20,448 nucleotides of DNA, from contig CAYRAI010000037.1 in assembly GCA_964422205.1 (NCBI GenBank), positions 1-20,448 on the forward strand, read 5' to 3'. This stretch comes from CAZNYN01 sp964422205. Its GTDB lineage: Bacteria; Synergistota; Synergistia; Synergistales; Synergistaceae. Position numbers and translations under genes: made by a program. The first letter of the stretch is position 1. Every line of letters begins with the position of its first letter. Below the pieces are notes generated by a model. The model saw only the letters and a list, made by a program, of their open reading frames with translations, searched no databases and had not been told where the DNA came from. Shown piece after piece: positions 1 to 7,328 of this stretch.

Positions 1-266
1 TCGCAACAGTCTACAGCACGGCTCAGCTGCTTGCCGAAGCTGGACTTATCAAGATACTGAGCATTGACGACAAACGCGTCTATTTCGACCCTACAATTGC
101 GACGCACGGACACTTTCTATGCAAGAAATGCGGCAAGCTTGTAGACATAAATATTGACGAGGACAACTTATTCCGCTCTGCAAGCGCATCGCAGAACAAC
201 ATAGCACAGATAGAACAGGCTGAAATATTTTTCTACGGACTTTGCTCGGACTGCTGTAAAATATAA
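1..266 (+). CDS. Fur/PerR-family metalloregulator, C-terminal part (5' end outside window)
   Basis: Complete codons start at base 3 and run to TAA at 264-266, giving 87 residues of a Fur-superfamily repressor. The visible part begins in the DNA-recognition helix (ATVYSTAQLLAEAGLI), the hallmark of Fur/PerR/Zur proteins. It continues with the wing (DDKRVYFDP), the metal-site region HGHFLCKKCGKLVDI and a C-terminal GLCSDCCK. The two CxxC pairs (CKKC and CSDC) are those that bind the structural zinc in PerR and Fur. Members repress iron, zinc or peroxide-stress genes when metal-loaded. The sensing subtype cannot be decided because the N-terminal metal ligands are missing. It ends 14 bases before the CPBP protease gene and may be cotranscribed with it. 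Confidence 0.88.
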   Translation, partial: ATVYSTAQLLAEAGLIKILSIDDKRVYFDPTIATHGHFLCKKCGKLVDINIDEDNLFRSASASQNNIAQIEQAEIFFYGLCSDCCKI

Positions 267-280
267 AACTCTGTAATTTA

Positions 281-820
281 ATGAAGGAGATAATATCTCT
301 TGCAGCAGGAGTTTTTTTGCTATACTGGCCTTATTTCTGGTGCTGGTACAGAAAAGAAAATCCCGCTGACTATGGGTTAAGCTGGTCCAATAAAAAAAAA
401 GATATACTGCAGACACTTTTTGTGTCTGCAGCCGTTTTGCTGTTGCTGACACCTGTAGCTTTGATGTGGCCATGGGACTCTCTTCCCCACAGAAGAACTC
501 TTTATGAGGCGCTGAATTTGGCTGCCGCCGGACTGGCTGCCGCCGTCATTGAAGAAACATTTTTTCGCGGGTGGCTCCAGACAATAATTAAAAAATATCT
601 TCCAGTTTCAGCCGCTGTACTTTTGACTAATATGATCTTCGCCCCGATTCATCTTATTGCCGCACCTAATATTATTTCTCTCACAACATTCTTTCCAGGC
701 GTTATAATGAGTATATTAAGGGAAAGGTACGGCAACATTCTGCCCTCTGTTATTTTCCACTTTGTAGGAAATATATGGGCTATATGGTTCTTTCCAATAG
801 GGATAAATTTGAAGTTCTAA
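281..820 (+). CDS. CPBP-family glutamic intramembrane protease (CAAX protease / bacteriocin-processing type)
   Basis: This is a 179-residue, very hydrophobic protein with about five or six membrane segments. It carries all three CPBP (Abi, Rce1-like) motifs: EETFFRG (Glu91, Glu92, Arg96), FxxxH (Phe120, His124) and HxxxN (His160, Asn164). Members cut peptides within the membrane; bacterial ones process bacteriocins or act as sorting proteases that release C-terminal anchor segments. The ATG at 281 has little Shine-Dalgarno sequence upstream, while an AAGGAG lies inside codons 2-3, so translation may be coupled to the fur-like gene or the start may be unusual. Codons 38-40 are an A9 run followed by a perfect hairpin (separate entry). 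In Synergistota a CPBP protease is thought to serve Synergist-CTERM proteins; whether this is that enzyme is open. Confidence 0.85.
   Translation: MKEIISLAAGVFLLYWPYFWCWYRKENPADYGLSWSNKKKDILQTLFVSAAVLLLLTPVALMWPWDSLPHRRTLYEALNLAAAGLAAAVIEETFFRGWLQTIIKKYLPVSAAVLLTNMIFAPIHLIAAPNIISLTTFFPGVIMSILRERYGNILPSVIFHFVGNIWAIWFFPIGINLKF
392..431 (+). other. A9 run plus perfect 10-bp hairpin inside the CPBP gene (possible frameshift/slippage element)
   Basis: Nine consecutive A (392-400) encode Lys38-Lys40 and include the heptamer A AAA AAA in the zero-frame phase needed for -1 slippage. Six bases later CTGCAGACAC (407-416) and GTGTCTGCAG (422-431) form a perfect 10-bp stem with a TTTTT loop. A -1 shift would read 35 more codons and stop at TGA 505-507, giving a product of about 75 residues without the protease active site. 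The sequence elements are seen directly; any recoding function is inferred. Confidence 0.45.
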
Positions 821-858
821 AAACGGCATGGACATAATTGCCTTATGAGGTGATAAAG

Positions 859-1938
859 ATGAAACTCACTAAGAAAGCCGCACTGCTTTTGTTCTGTGCA
901 TTTTTATTTTCGTTTTGCGGAAGCGCAGCGGCATCAGAGATTAAACTTTTCGAAATAGAGATACCTATGGAAAAAGGCGCTGCAGTAACTGTAACAGACA
1001 GAAGCGGAACAATGTATAACGTCGGAACAGTTGAGCTTCTGCCTGTAAAGACACGCTGGCCCAGCTACACAGCCAGTTCATGGAGCACGCAGGGAACAGT
1101 CTGCGCATCGGCTGTCAACGCAATTCACATGCTTGTATCCGTAGAAAAAGGCAAAGGACGCACAATGAGCATAATACCTATTGAGACTATTGCACCTGCA
1201 GCGGGAGCAGGAGCGTCTGTCGTTATTTCGCCGAAAGCCGGAGAAAGTATTTTCGGCGCATGGACTCCGCCTGTAGGCTCAAAGGTTCTTGTACGCAAAA
1301 GCGGAGGCGAGCTTCTTGCTTTGTCTCCGGAAACACTTCCTAAGCCCAAAGACACTCTTGTCATTACGGTATATGAGGATAGAGCCATGCCTTATATGGT
1401 TGATATAGAAAATCGGCCAGGCGGCAGAGTAACTGCATGGACGTCGGAGGGATATGAGGTTTTAGCGCGTGTTATAAAGCCAATAAAAGGTACCGGACGT
1501 TTTGAGGGAACTCTATTCCAGCGTACCGGAGCTATTAGAGCAAATCACAGCGGGGTTATAGATATTTCAACTACGCCGCGCGGAGTTACGGGAGGATTTC
1601 AGATTATTCCGTGGGATCATGCTTTGACTTCAAAAGAAATGCAGGGAGCATGGGATATGTCCCAGTGGCTTATAATAGGACCTTCGGACGGAAAATCCAT
1701 GATGGGAGGAACTCCTCCTCTTTTTAAAAATGCTCTGGTTCCGGGGCCGGCTTCGGGTGAAAAACTATGGGATGTTTGGTCCACTTACGGCAGAAAATCT
1801 CTTATTTTGGCCCGATACGGAAACGGAGGCTGGCAGACTTTAGATGAAACGGCAGGACGCAATGACAGCGGACTCAAAGATATAACCGGACTCAGAATTT
1901 ACTATCCTTTTACAGAAGAAGTACAGAAAAGCAAATAA
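859..1938 (+). CDS. Secreted protein of unknown function (359 aa)
   Basis: I do not recognise a family. The ATG at 859 is preferred over the upstream in-frame TTG at 838 because a GAGG at 847-850 precedes it at normal distance and the protein then starts with a typical signal peptide: MKLTKK, a hydrophobic core to about residue 20, then GSAAA before Ser26, a good signal-peptidase I site. The single Cys in the signal region (FSFCGS) is a poor lipobox. The rest has no further membrane segment and is rich in Gly, Pro, Thr and Val with alternating hydrophobic patterns, suggesting beta-rich extracytoplasmic domains. A Trp-containing C-terminal half includes WDMSQWLIIGPSDGKS and ends in charged residues without any sorting anchor. 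It lies 38 bases after the CPBP gene and before a terminator, so it is probably the last gene of that unit. Confidence 0.75.
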   Translation: MKLTKKAALLLFCAFLFSFCGSAAASEIKLFEIEIPMEKGAAVTVTDRSGTMYNVGTVELLPVKTRWPSYTASSWSTQGTVCASAVNAIHMLVSVEKGKGRTMSIIPIETIAPAAGAGASVVISPKAGESIFGAWTPPVGSKVLVRKSGGELLALSPETLPKPKDTLVITVYEDRAMPYMVDIENRPGGRVTAWTSEGYEVLARVIKPIKGTGRFEGTLFQRTGAIRANHSGVIDISTTPRGVTGGFQIIPWDHALTSKEMQGAWDMSQWLIIGPSDGKSMMGGTPPLFKNALVPGPASGEKLWDVWSTYGRKSLILARYGNGGWQTLDETAGRNDSGLKDITGLRIYYPFTEEVQKSK

Positions 1939-1944
1939 TAAGAA

Positions 1945-1974
1945 GAGCCTTCCTTTAATCCAAAAGGAAGGCTC
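1945..1974. terminator. Bidirectional hairpin terminator between convergent genes
   Basis: GAGCCTTCCTTT at 1945-1956 pairs perfectly over 12 bp with AAAGGAAGGCTC at 1963-1974, with a six-base loop. It lies seven bases after the secreted-protein stop codon and 28 bases after the galU stop on the other strand. The following tracts are only moderately T-rich in both directions (GTATTTATATATT on +; TTCTTATTATTTG on -), so it probably ends both transcripts. Confidence 0.85.
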
Positions 1975-2002
1975 GTATTTATATATTCATTGGCATGTCA
2001 GA

Positions 2003-2884
2003 CTATTTTATGAGTCCGCTCTCCCTGACTACATCAAGCACTATATCGCGCAGAGCCGGGTCTTCCAGAGCTTTTGCGACAGTGGCTCTTATCCAGCCCT
2101 CTCTGACACCGCAGTCCAAGCGGACACCTTTATATACAGCTCCGTAAACTTGCTCCGTTTCGAGCATTGACGCTATAGCATCGGTGAGCTGGTACTCTCC
2201 GCCTTTGCCCGGTTTCAGCATTTTTAAGTGTTCAAATATGGACGGGGACAAGATATAGCGCCCCATTATTGCAAGGTTTGAGGGAGCGGAGGCAGGATCC
2301 GGCTTTTCAACAAGCCCTTTTATTCTGTAAACCCCGGGCTCTGTCTCTTCGGCATCGACAATTCCGTATCGGTATGTCTCGCTTCTTGGAACAACCTCAA
2401 GGCTAAGTACAGATCCGCCGTGTTTTTGCCTAACTGCGTCAAGCTGAGACAAAACTGTGGGAGAAGCAGAGAATACATCGTCTGGCAGAATAAGACCGAA
2501 GAAGGAATCTCTGCAGTACTCCTCTGCACAGAGCACCGCATGCCCCAGACCGAGAGGCTTTTTTTGCATTGTATAAAAGAACTTCGCAAGTTTGGATATT
2601 GATTCTATTACATCCGCAAGTTCGTCTTTTCCATGGGAACGCAAATGTTCCTCCAGCGCGGATGAAGGGCTGAAATATTTTTCTATCGACTCTTTTCCGC
2701 TGCCTGTGACAAAAACAATTTCATCGCACCCAGAAGCCACTGCCTCGTCCACTCCGTGGTGAATAAGGGGTCTGTCTATCAAGGGAAGCATTTCTTTGGG
2801 AACATCCTTTGTTGCCGGCAGGAATCTCGTACCAAGTCCTGCTACTGGAAAAACCGCTCTGTGTATCGGTGTGAATAAAGTCAA
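2003..2884 (-). CDS. galU: UTP-glucose-1-phosphate uridylyltransferase
   Basis: Forms UDP-glucose from UTP and glucose-1-phosphate in the cytoplasm, feeding glycolipid, polysaccharide and envelope synthesis. The N-terminal nucleotide-binding signature is clear (VFPVAGLGTRFLPATKDVPK, followed by EMLPLIDRPLI), as are FVTGSGKESIEKYF, the substrate region KPLGLGHAVLCAEEY with LPDDV, and VEKPDPASAPSNLAIMGRYI. The start is taken as TTG 2884-2882: a GCGGAGG at 2900-2894 lies eight bases upstream, and the resulting 293 residues match the usual GalU/GtaB length of about 290. A further upstream ATG at 2911 would overlap glmM by 26 bases and has no such site. With the TTG start only one base separates it from the glmM stop, so the two genes are translationally coupled. 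It is the last gene of the long minus-strand unit. Confidence 0.95.
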   Translation of the reverse strand: MTLFTPIHRAVFPVAGLGTRFLPATKDVPKEMLPLIDRPLIHHGVDEAVASGCDEIVFVTGSGKESIEKYFSPSSALEEHLRSHGKDELADVIESISKLAKFFYTMQKKPLGLGHAVLCAEEYCRDSFFGLILPDDVFSASPTVLSQLDAVRQKHGGSVLSLEVVPRSETYRYGIVDAEETEPGVYRIKGLVEKPDPASAPSNLAIMGRYILSPSIFEHLKMLKPGKGGEYQLTDAIASMLETEQVYGAVYKGVRLDCGVREGWIRATVAKALEDPALRDIVLDVVRESGLIK

Positions 2885-2885
2885 T

Positions 2886-4259
2886 TTACAGTTCCTCCGC
2901 AATAATTTCATTTATTGTTTGTTCAAGAGATGAGGCGATATTTTCCATAAGAGAAACATCTCTCGCCTCGACAAAAATACGCAGGAGAGGCTCTGTGCCA
3001 GATGGACGAAGCAGCATTCTTCCTTTTCCTTCCAGCTTTTTCTCTGCATCTTTAACGGCATCTGCGAGCTTTACACTGCTCATCAGTTTTTCTTTGCTTT
3101 TAATTCTCACATTTGTGAGTACCTGAGGATAACGATCAAATCTATCTGCTAAAGTCGCTATATCTTCGTCCAAGTCCTCTGCGGCTTTGAGAAAAAGCGC
3201 GCCGGAGCAAAGCCCGTCGCCGGTATTTGCATGGTCTAAGGCTATTATATGTCCAGACTGTTCTCCCCCAAGACGGCAGTCATTCTTTCTCATCGTATCC
3301 AGCACATACCTGTCTCCGACTCCGCAGCGGAAAACTTTTATTCCATCCTTTGCAAGCAAATCTTCCAAAATCATATTGCTCATAACAGTAGCCACTACTC
3401 CAGAGCCAAGCTTACCGTGTTTTGCAAGCCATCTTCCTATGACCCACAGCATAATGTCTCCGTCAAGCACGCGTCCTTTAGAGTCGCACATGAGAACTCT
3501 GTCCGTGTCTCCGTCATAAGCTATGCCTAGAAGCGATCCGCTTTTGACTGTTTCGGCGCATAGATGGTTCATGTGAGTAACTCCGACACCGCTGTTGATA
3601 TTTATGCCGTCAGGCTTATTGGCTGTTATGTTTACCTTGGCTTTCCAAGAACTGAAAAGCGGGGCAAGAAGATGAGACGCGGCTCCGTTTGCTCCATCCG
3701 TCGTTATGGGGTAATCTTTTCTGCAAATATCATCCATTAAAGCCTGCAGAGATTTAAGATAGTCATCAGAGATTGATAGTCCCAAAGCCACAGTGCCCAA
3801 TGATGAATGAGTGGGGCGCATTGAGTCATTCTTTCCGAATATTTTATCTTCTATTGAGAGCTCTTCCGAGTCGGTAAGCTTAAACCCATTGCCGTCAAGA
3901 AACTTTATCCCGTTATATTCTGACGGGTTGTGCGAGGCGCTTATCACGGCGCCTCCGTCAAAATTATTATTTGCTACGGCATAGCTCACGCCAGGAGTCG
4001 GAATCACTCCAAGATCGGTAACGTCGCCTCCGGCCGAATTTATTCCTGCCGTAAGTGCCGCCTGAATCATAGGGCCTGAAAATCTTGTGTCACGCCCTAC
4101 TGCAATATTGGGACGCTTTACGCCTCGTTCTATGTTAAAAAGCGTATAAGCACGCCCTAGAGCGAGAGCAAATTCAGGTGTCATATTTCCCTCATTCGCT
4201 ATGTCACGCACTCCGTCAGTGCCAAAATATTTTCTTTGTCTATTTGATGAATCAGACAC
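2886..4259 (-). CDS. glmM: Phosphoglucosamine mutase
   Basis: Interconverts glucosamine-6-phosphate and glucosamine-1-phosphate, the step before GlmU in UDP-GlcNAc synthesis. All phosphohexomutase motifs are present: KYFGTDGVRD near the N-terminus, the phosphoserine loop ISASHNPSEYNG (Ser109 with the start used here), the metal loop DGDTDRVL, the sugar loop GGEQSGH and the phosphate-binding RPSGTEPLLRI near the C-terminus. The 457-residue length is near the family norm (about 445-450). GTG 4259-4257 is chosen because GAGGAG (4273-4268) precedes it by eight bases; the GTG at 4268 overlaps that site. It follows cdaA and ybbR, the conserved cdaA-cdaR-glmM order. In Firmicutes GlmM binds and inhibits the CdaA cyclase, and the same is likely here. 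Confidence 0.97.
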   Translation of the reverse strand: MSDSSNRQRKYFGTDGVRDIANEGNMTPEFALALGRAYTLFNIERGVKRPNIAVGRDTRFSGPMIQAALTAGINSAGGDVTDLGVIPTPGVSYAVANNNFDGGAVISASHNPSEYNGIKFLDGNGFKLTDSEELSIEDKIFGKNDSMRPTHSSLGTVALGLSISDDYLKSLQALMDDICRKDYPITTDGANGAASHLLAPLFSSWKAKVNITANKPDGININSGVGVTHMNHLCAETVKSGSLLGIAYDGDTDRVLMCDSKGRVLDGDIMLWVIGRWLAKHGKLGSGVVATVMSNMILEDLLAKDGIKVFRCGVGDRYVLDTMRKNDCRLGGEQSGHIIALDHANTGDGLCSGALFLKAAEDLDEDIATLADRFDRYPQVLTNVRIKSKEKLMSSVKLADAVKDAEKKLEGKGRMLLRPSGTEPLLRIFVEARDVSLMENIASSLEQTINEIIAEEL

Positions 4260-4306
4260 GCCCAACACTCCTCTTAATTATATTTGCAGAATAATATTTA
4301 AATTTT

Positions 4307-5605
4307 TTAGTTGACAATGGAGACAGAGACTTCTTCCGGTTCAATCTTAACAATTTGAAAATCTTTTTTAAGGTTCTTTACGAGTACAGGCAGCTCTATT
4401 TGGTGCGAGACTATGTTTGAAACATCCACATAAAGCTCAAACGGTGCATGGTTATTTTGGAGCGAATTCAGAGCAGCTTGGCTTCCTTCTATTGTGACGG
4501 AGGCATATTGCGGCTGAACCTTCCAATCTTTATTTTCATCTATTCCTGTTACCATTATCCCTATATTCGAGAACGTTTTGGTAGTCATTTTATTTCTGAG
4601 AATAATATCGACTCTGGCCCTGTCTGGTCCGTCTATTTCAATTCCTGGTTCGAGGCCGTCAGGCTGAAGCTGTATCATAAGCTGGAGATTCTGGTCAAGT
4701 CCAGTTATGTCAACAGGGGGCAAGACGATTGACTTCATTTTTCTGACAAGGTCTCCCCTTCCTTTGACGGAGACTCTGTCCGGAACTACTTTAATACTGT
4801 CAATCTGCATATCGTCGGCTGGCACTCCAACTACGGAAACCCTTACAGGTATCCTCTCTGCCAAAACTTCCTGTTCAAACACCAATTTGGCATTTACCGC
4901 AGAAGGAATTATTGTTATTCGCTGAGCTGAGTCAGACGCGACACCGGTAACTCTCAGAGGCACTTTAACTTCGTCTGCAGTGTTTTTGTCAACAGGAACA
5001 AGAGCCTCTATTGACTGAACAGAGAGCACATCATTTTCGGGTCCGCTTATTGTGGCCTCAGACGGAGAGAGTTCTACGTTTGAAACAATGGCATCATTGC
5101 TCAGTATTTCTTCCAGTTTCCATGTAATGGGGATAGTTCTTTCGACATATCTGTAGATTTCAACTTCAGCAAGGGAAGGTGTCTGGGATCTTATCCTAAC
5201 AAACTGCGGGGCATCAACCTTGATCGGCAGAGAATAGCTTCCTATCTGCATGCCCTGTAAATCTACGGTAGCAGATATGTCCGATTCCTCAATATTGGCA
5301 AGAGAGCTGAGGCGTCCAGCCAGCCTTATTTCTATTCTTTTATTTTGAGTGTAGATAGAGTAACCTTTTGACAGATTAACATACTGTACAGGCACTGAGA
5401 TACTTCTTGTTCCATCTGTATTGCCGTCCCATGCCACAAAAGTCCAAATCAGCACAGATATAAATACCGACACTCCACATAAGAAGAGCTTGGTGTCGAA
5501 GAAGGAATCTCCGTTTCTCTCAAGAAGGCCCCCTGCACGGAGAAGCTTTTCCGTAAAACGGCGCAAAATAATTTCTATGTTGTTTATGATATTAGGCTTT
5601 TTCAT
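4307..5605 (-). CDS. cdaR: YbbR-domain protein, CdaA regulator
   Basis: A 432-residue protein with a cytoplasmic N-terminus of about 40 residues, one membrane segment (LFLCGVSVFISVLIWTFVAW, about residues 41-60) and a long extracytoplasmic part made of several YbbR-type beta domains. Repeated hydrophobic-x-hydrophobic strands and recurrent 'V.P..V.V.G' or 'SPSEATISGP' stretches mark the repeats. In Firmicutes the YbbR protein encoded after cdaA modulates the c-di-AMP cyclase. The ATG at 5605 lies inside the last codons of cdaA (14-base overlap) with GGGAG about eight bases upstream, so the two are translationally coupled. It is followed after 47 bases by glmM. The name rests on context as much as on the weakly conserved sequence. 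Confidence 0.88.
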   Translation of the reverse strand: MKKPNIINNIEIILRRFTEKLLRAGGLLERNGDSFFDTKLFLCGVSVFISVLIWTFVAWDGNTDGTRSISVPVQYVNLSKGYSIYTQNKRIEIRLAGRLSSLANIEESDISATVDLQGMQIGSYSLPIKVDAPQFVRIRSQTPSLAEVEIYRYVERTIPITWKLEEILSNDAIVSNVELSPSEATISGPENDVLSVQSIEALVPVDKNTADEVKVPLRVTGVASDSAQRITIIPSAVNAKLVFEQEVLAERIPVRVSVVGVPADDMQIDSIKVVPDRVSVKGRGDLVRKMKSIVLPPVDITGLDQNLQLMIQLQPDGLEPGIEIDGPDRARVDIILRNKMTTKTFSNIGIMVTGIDENKDWKVQPQYASVTIEGSQAALNSLQNNHAPFELYVDVSNIVSHQIELPVLVKNLKKDFQIVKIEPEEVSVSIVN

Positions 5606-6434
5606 CTGAAGCGCTCCCAGGCCACTGCTGCTGTATTTCTTCTCTCAGTCTGTCCATAAATGTCGAATCCTTGCCCTCTTCATGGCTGAAATAGTGGCTG
5701 CATATACTTCTCAGCTGCGTCTCGCTGAGTGCCTTTGAAAGGCGTCCTCCCACTGCCACTGTTATCTCACCACGTTCCTCGGAAACTACAAGAGCCAGAG
5801 CATCGGACATTTCCGTAACTCCAAGTGCGGCTCTGTGCCTTGTGCCGTACCATCTGGAGATATCGGTCTTTTCTGTCAGAGGAAGGTAGCATCCTGCTGC
5901 TACCACCGATTTGGGGTCTATTACAACCGCTCCGTCGTGGAGCGGGGTCCCTGGCCAAAATATAGAGACAAGCAGTTCTTCAGTAATATCAGCTTTCAGA
6001 AGTACAGCCGTCCTCCAAACTTCCTTTAAGCTTGTGTTTCTCTGCAGCACACATAAAGCTCCGATCCTTTGGGACTGGCAGTATAGCAGTGCTTTGGCAA
6101 GCTGATCGGAGCGAGCATCAAGCATCTCCTCGTTTACCTCAACTCTCCAAAGATGCCCCTTGCCCAGCTCTTCCAGCATATGGCGCAGCTCGGGCTGAAA
6201 CAATACGGGAATGACTATAATAAAGGCACCGAGAAGTTTTCCGATTATCCAAGAGAGGCTTCTGAGTTCAAGTATATTGGCCAGAGCCCCTATCAGACCA
6301 ATAATCAGCACTCCGCGAAGAAGCTGCATGGCTCTTGTTCCGACAAGAAGCATCAGTACTCTGTATATAATAAATGCAACGATAATGATATCAGGCAAAT
6401 CCTGCCATCTTAAATCAAAAAAGGGCACACGCAT
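5592..6434 (-). CDS. cdaA: Diadenylate cyclase (c-di-AMP synthase)
   Basis: Condenses two ATP into cyclic di-AMP at the membrane. The 280-residue protein has three N-terminal membrane segments (about residues 15-32, 40-55 and 62-80) and a DAC domain. Both active-site motifs are intact: DGA at 167-169 (LHDGAVVI) and RHR at 199-201 (GTRHRAALG), together with the LVVSEERG stretch. Length and layout match CdaA/DacA of Firmicutes. The ATG at 6434 sits directly against a GGGGGG tract; the GTG two codons on (6428) is at a better ribosome-site distance and may be the true start. The next two genes are its usual partners cdaR and glmM. c-di-AMP typically controls potassium and osmolyte transport and cell-wall homeostasis. 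Confidence 0.96.
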   Translation of the reverse strand: MRVPFFDLRWQDLPDIIIVAFIIYRVLMLLVGTRAMQLLRGVLIIGLIGALANILELRSLSWIIGKLLGAFIIVIPVLFQPELRHMLEELGKGHLWRVEVNEEMLDARSDQLAKALLYCQSQRIGALCVLQRNTSLKEVWRTAVLLKADITEELLVSIFWPGTPLHDGAVVIDPKSVVAAGCYLPLTEKTDISRWYGTRHRAALGVTEMSDALALVVSEERGEITVAVGGRLSKALSETQLRSICSHYFSHEEGKDSTFMDRLREEIQQQWPGSASDEKA

Positions 6435-6485
6435 CCCCCCGGTCTTTAAAATACTTTTTATGTTTAAATTTAATTAATTCCTTTA

Positions 6486-7328
6486 TCAGATACCTCTTAA
6501 TTTGCGGAGGATAGATAAGTTTTCGTCATCCCCGCCTCCGTCCTTAGGTGTTTCAAGTATAGCAGGTATATTACTAAAACGCTCGTCACCCATGAGCATT
6601 GAAAATGGTGTAAGACCTATTTCTCCGCATCCCAGATGCTCATGTCTGTCCTTGTTGCTGCCCTTTTCTGTCTTGCTGTCGCTTAGATGCCAGCAGTGAA
6701 TATTGTAAAGCCCCATGTGTTTTGACATTAGCGATACTGTTCTCTCATAGCCTTCCGCTGAACGTATTTCATAGCCTGCGGCAAAGATATGGCACATGTC
6801 GGCGCAGAAGCCGATGCGCGGATTGTCATCCACCGCATCAAGCAGAGATGAAAAGTCTGAAAAATCCGCTCCCAGCACCGAGCCCTGCCCCGCCATTGTC
6901 TCAAGAAGTACCCTCACCTTATAGGCGCTTGTCGCATTTATCACTCTGATGAGAGAATCGCTTAATTTTCTTATCGCTTCTTCTTTGCTCTCATCGCCCG
7001 CGAATCCGGGATGGAGAACTGTGTCGCTTATATTAAGCTGGGCACATCTTTCGATCTCCTCAATAAGAGCTTTCTCGCTGCGCATGCGCGTATCACTGCT
7101 TCCAGCAAGATTAATCAGATACGATGCATGAGAGACAACTGTCTTTACCGAGCTGGATTTTGACGCAATGTAGAAGTTGTCGATTTCCTGAAAAGATAGT
7201 GGTTTGCTCTGCCACTGTCTTTGATTTCTCGTAAATATCTGCATCGACTCACAGCCGAGGAAGTCTCCTCTTTCAAACGCTTTATGCAGTCCCCCTGCGA
7301 CTGAGAGGTGCGAACCTATAAGAGGCAC
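6486..7328 (-). CDS. nfo: Endonuclease IV (AP endonuclease, family 2)
   Basis: Cleaves DNA at abasic sites and some oxidised bases during base-excision repair. The protein (280 residues, as usual for Nfo) starts with IGSHLSVAGGLHKAF and carries the zinc-site motifs HPGF, LLETMAGQGSVLG, GFCADMCHIFAAGYE, HLSDSKTEKGSNKDRHEHLG and the final ILETPKDGG. The GTG start at 7328 overlaps the end of pyk by 13 bases, with CGGAG about 11 bases upstream, so it is likely coupled to pyk translation. A gap of 51 bases separates it from cdaA. Confidence 0.96.
   Translation of the reverse strand: MPLIGSHLSVAGGLHKAFERGDFLGCESMQIFTRNQRQWQSKPLSFQEIDNFYIASKSSSVKTVVSHASYLINLAGSSDTRMRSEKALIEEIERCAQLNISDTVLHPGFAGDESKEEAIRKLSDSLIRVINATSAYKVRVLLETMAGQGSVLGADFSDFSSLLDAVDDNPRIGFCADMCHIFAAGYEIRSAEGYERTVSLMSKHMGLYNIHCWHLSDSKTEKGSNKDRHEHLGCGEIGLTPFSMLMGDERFSNIPAILETPKDGGGDDENLSILRKLRGI

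Noticed and set aside
220..2682. GAAATATTTTTCTA occurs near 220 on + and again near 2670 on +
   Set aside because: A single AT-rich 14-base match in unrelated coding contexts on opposite strands; best explained by chance.
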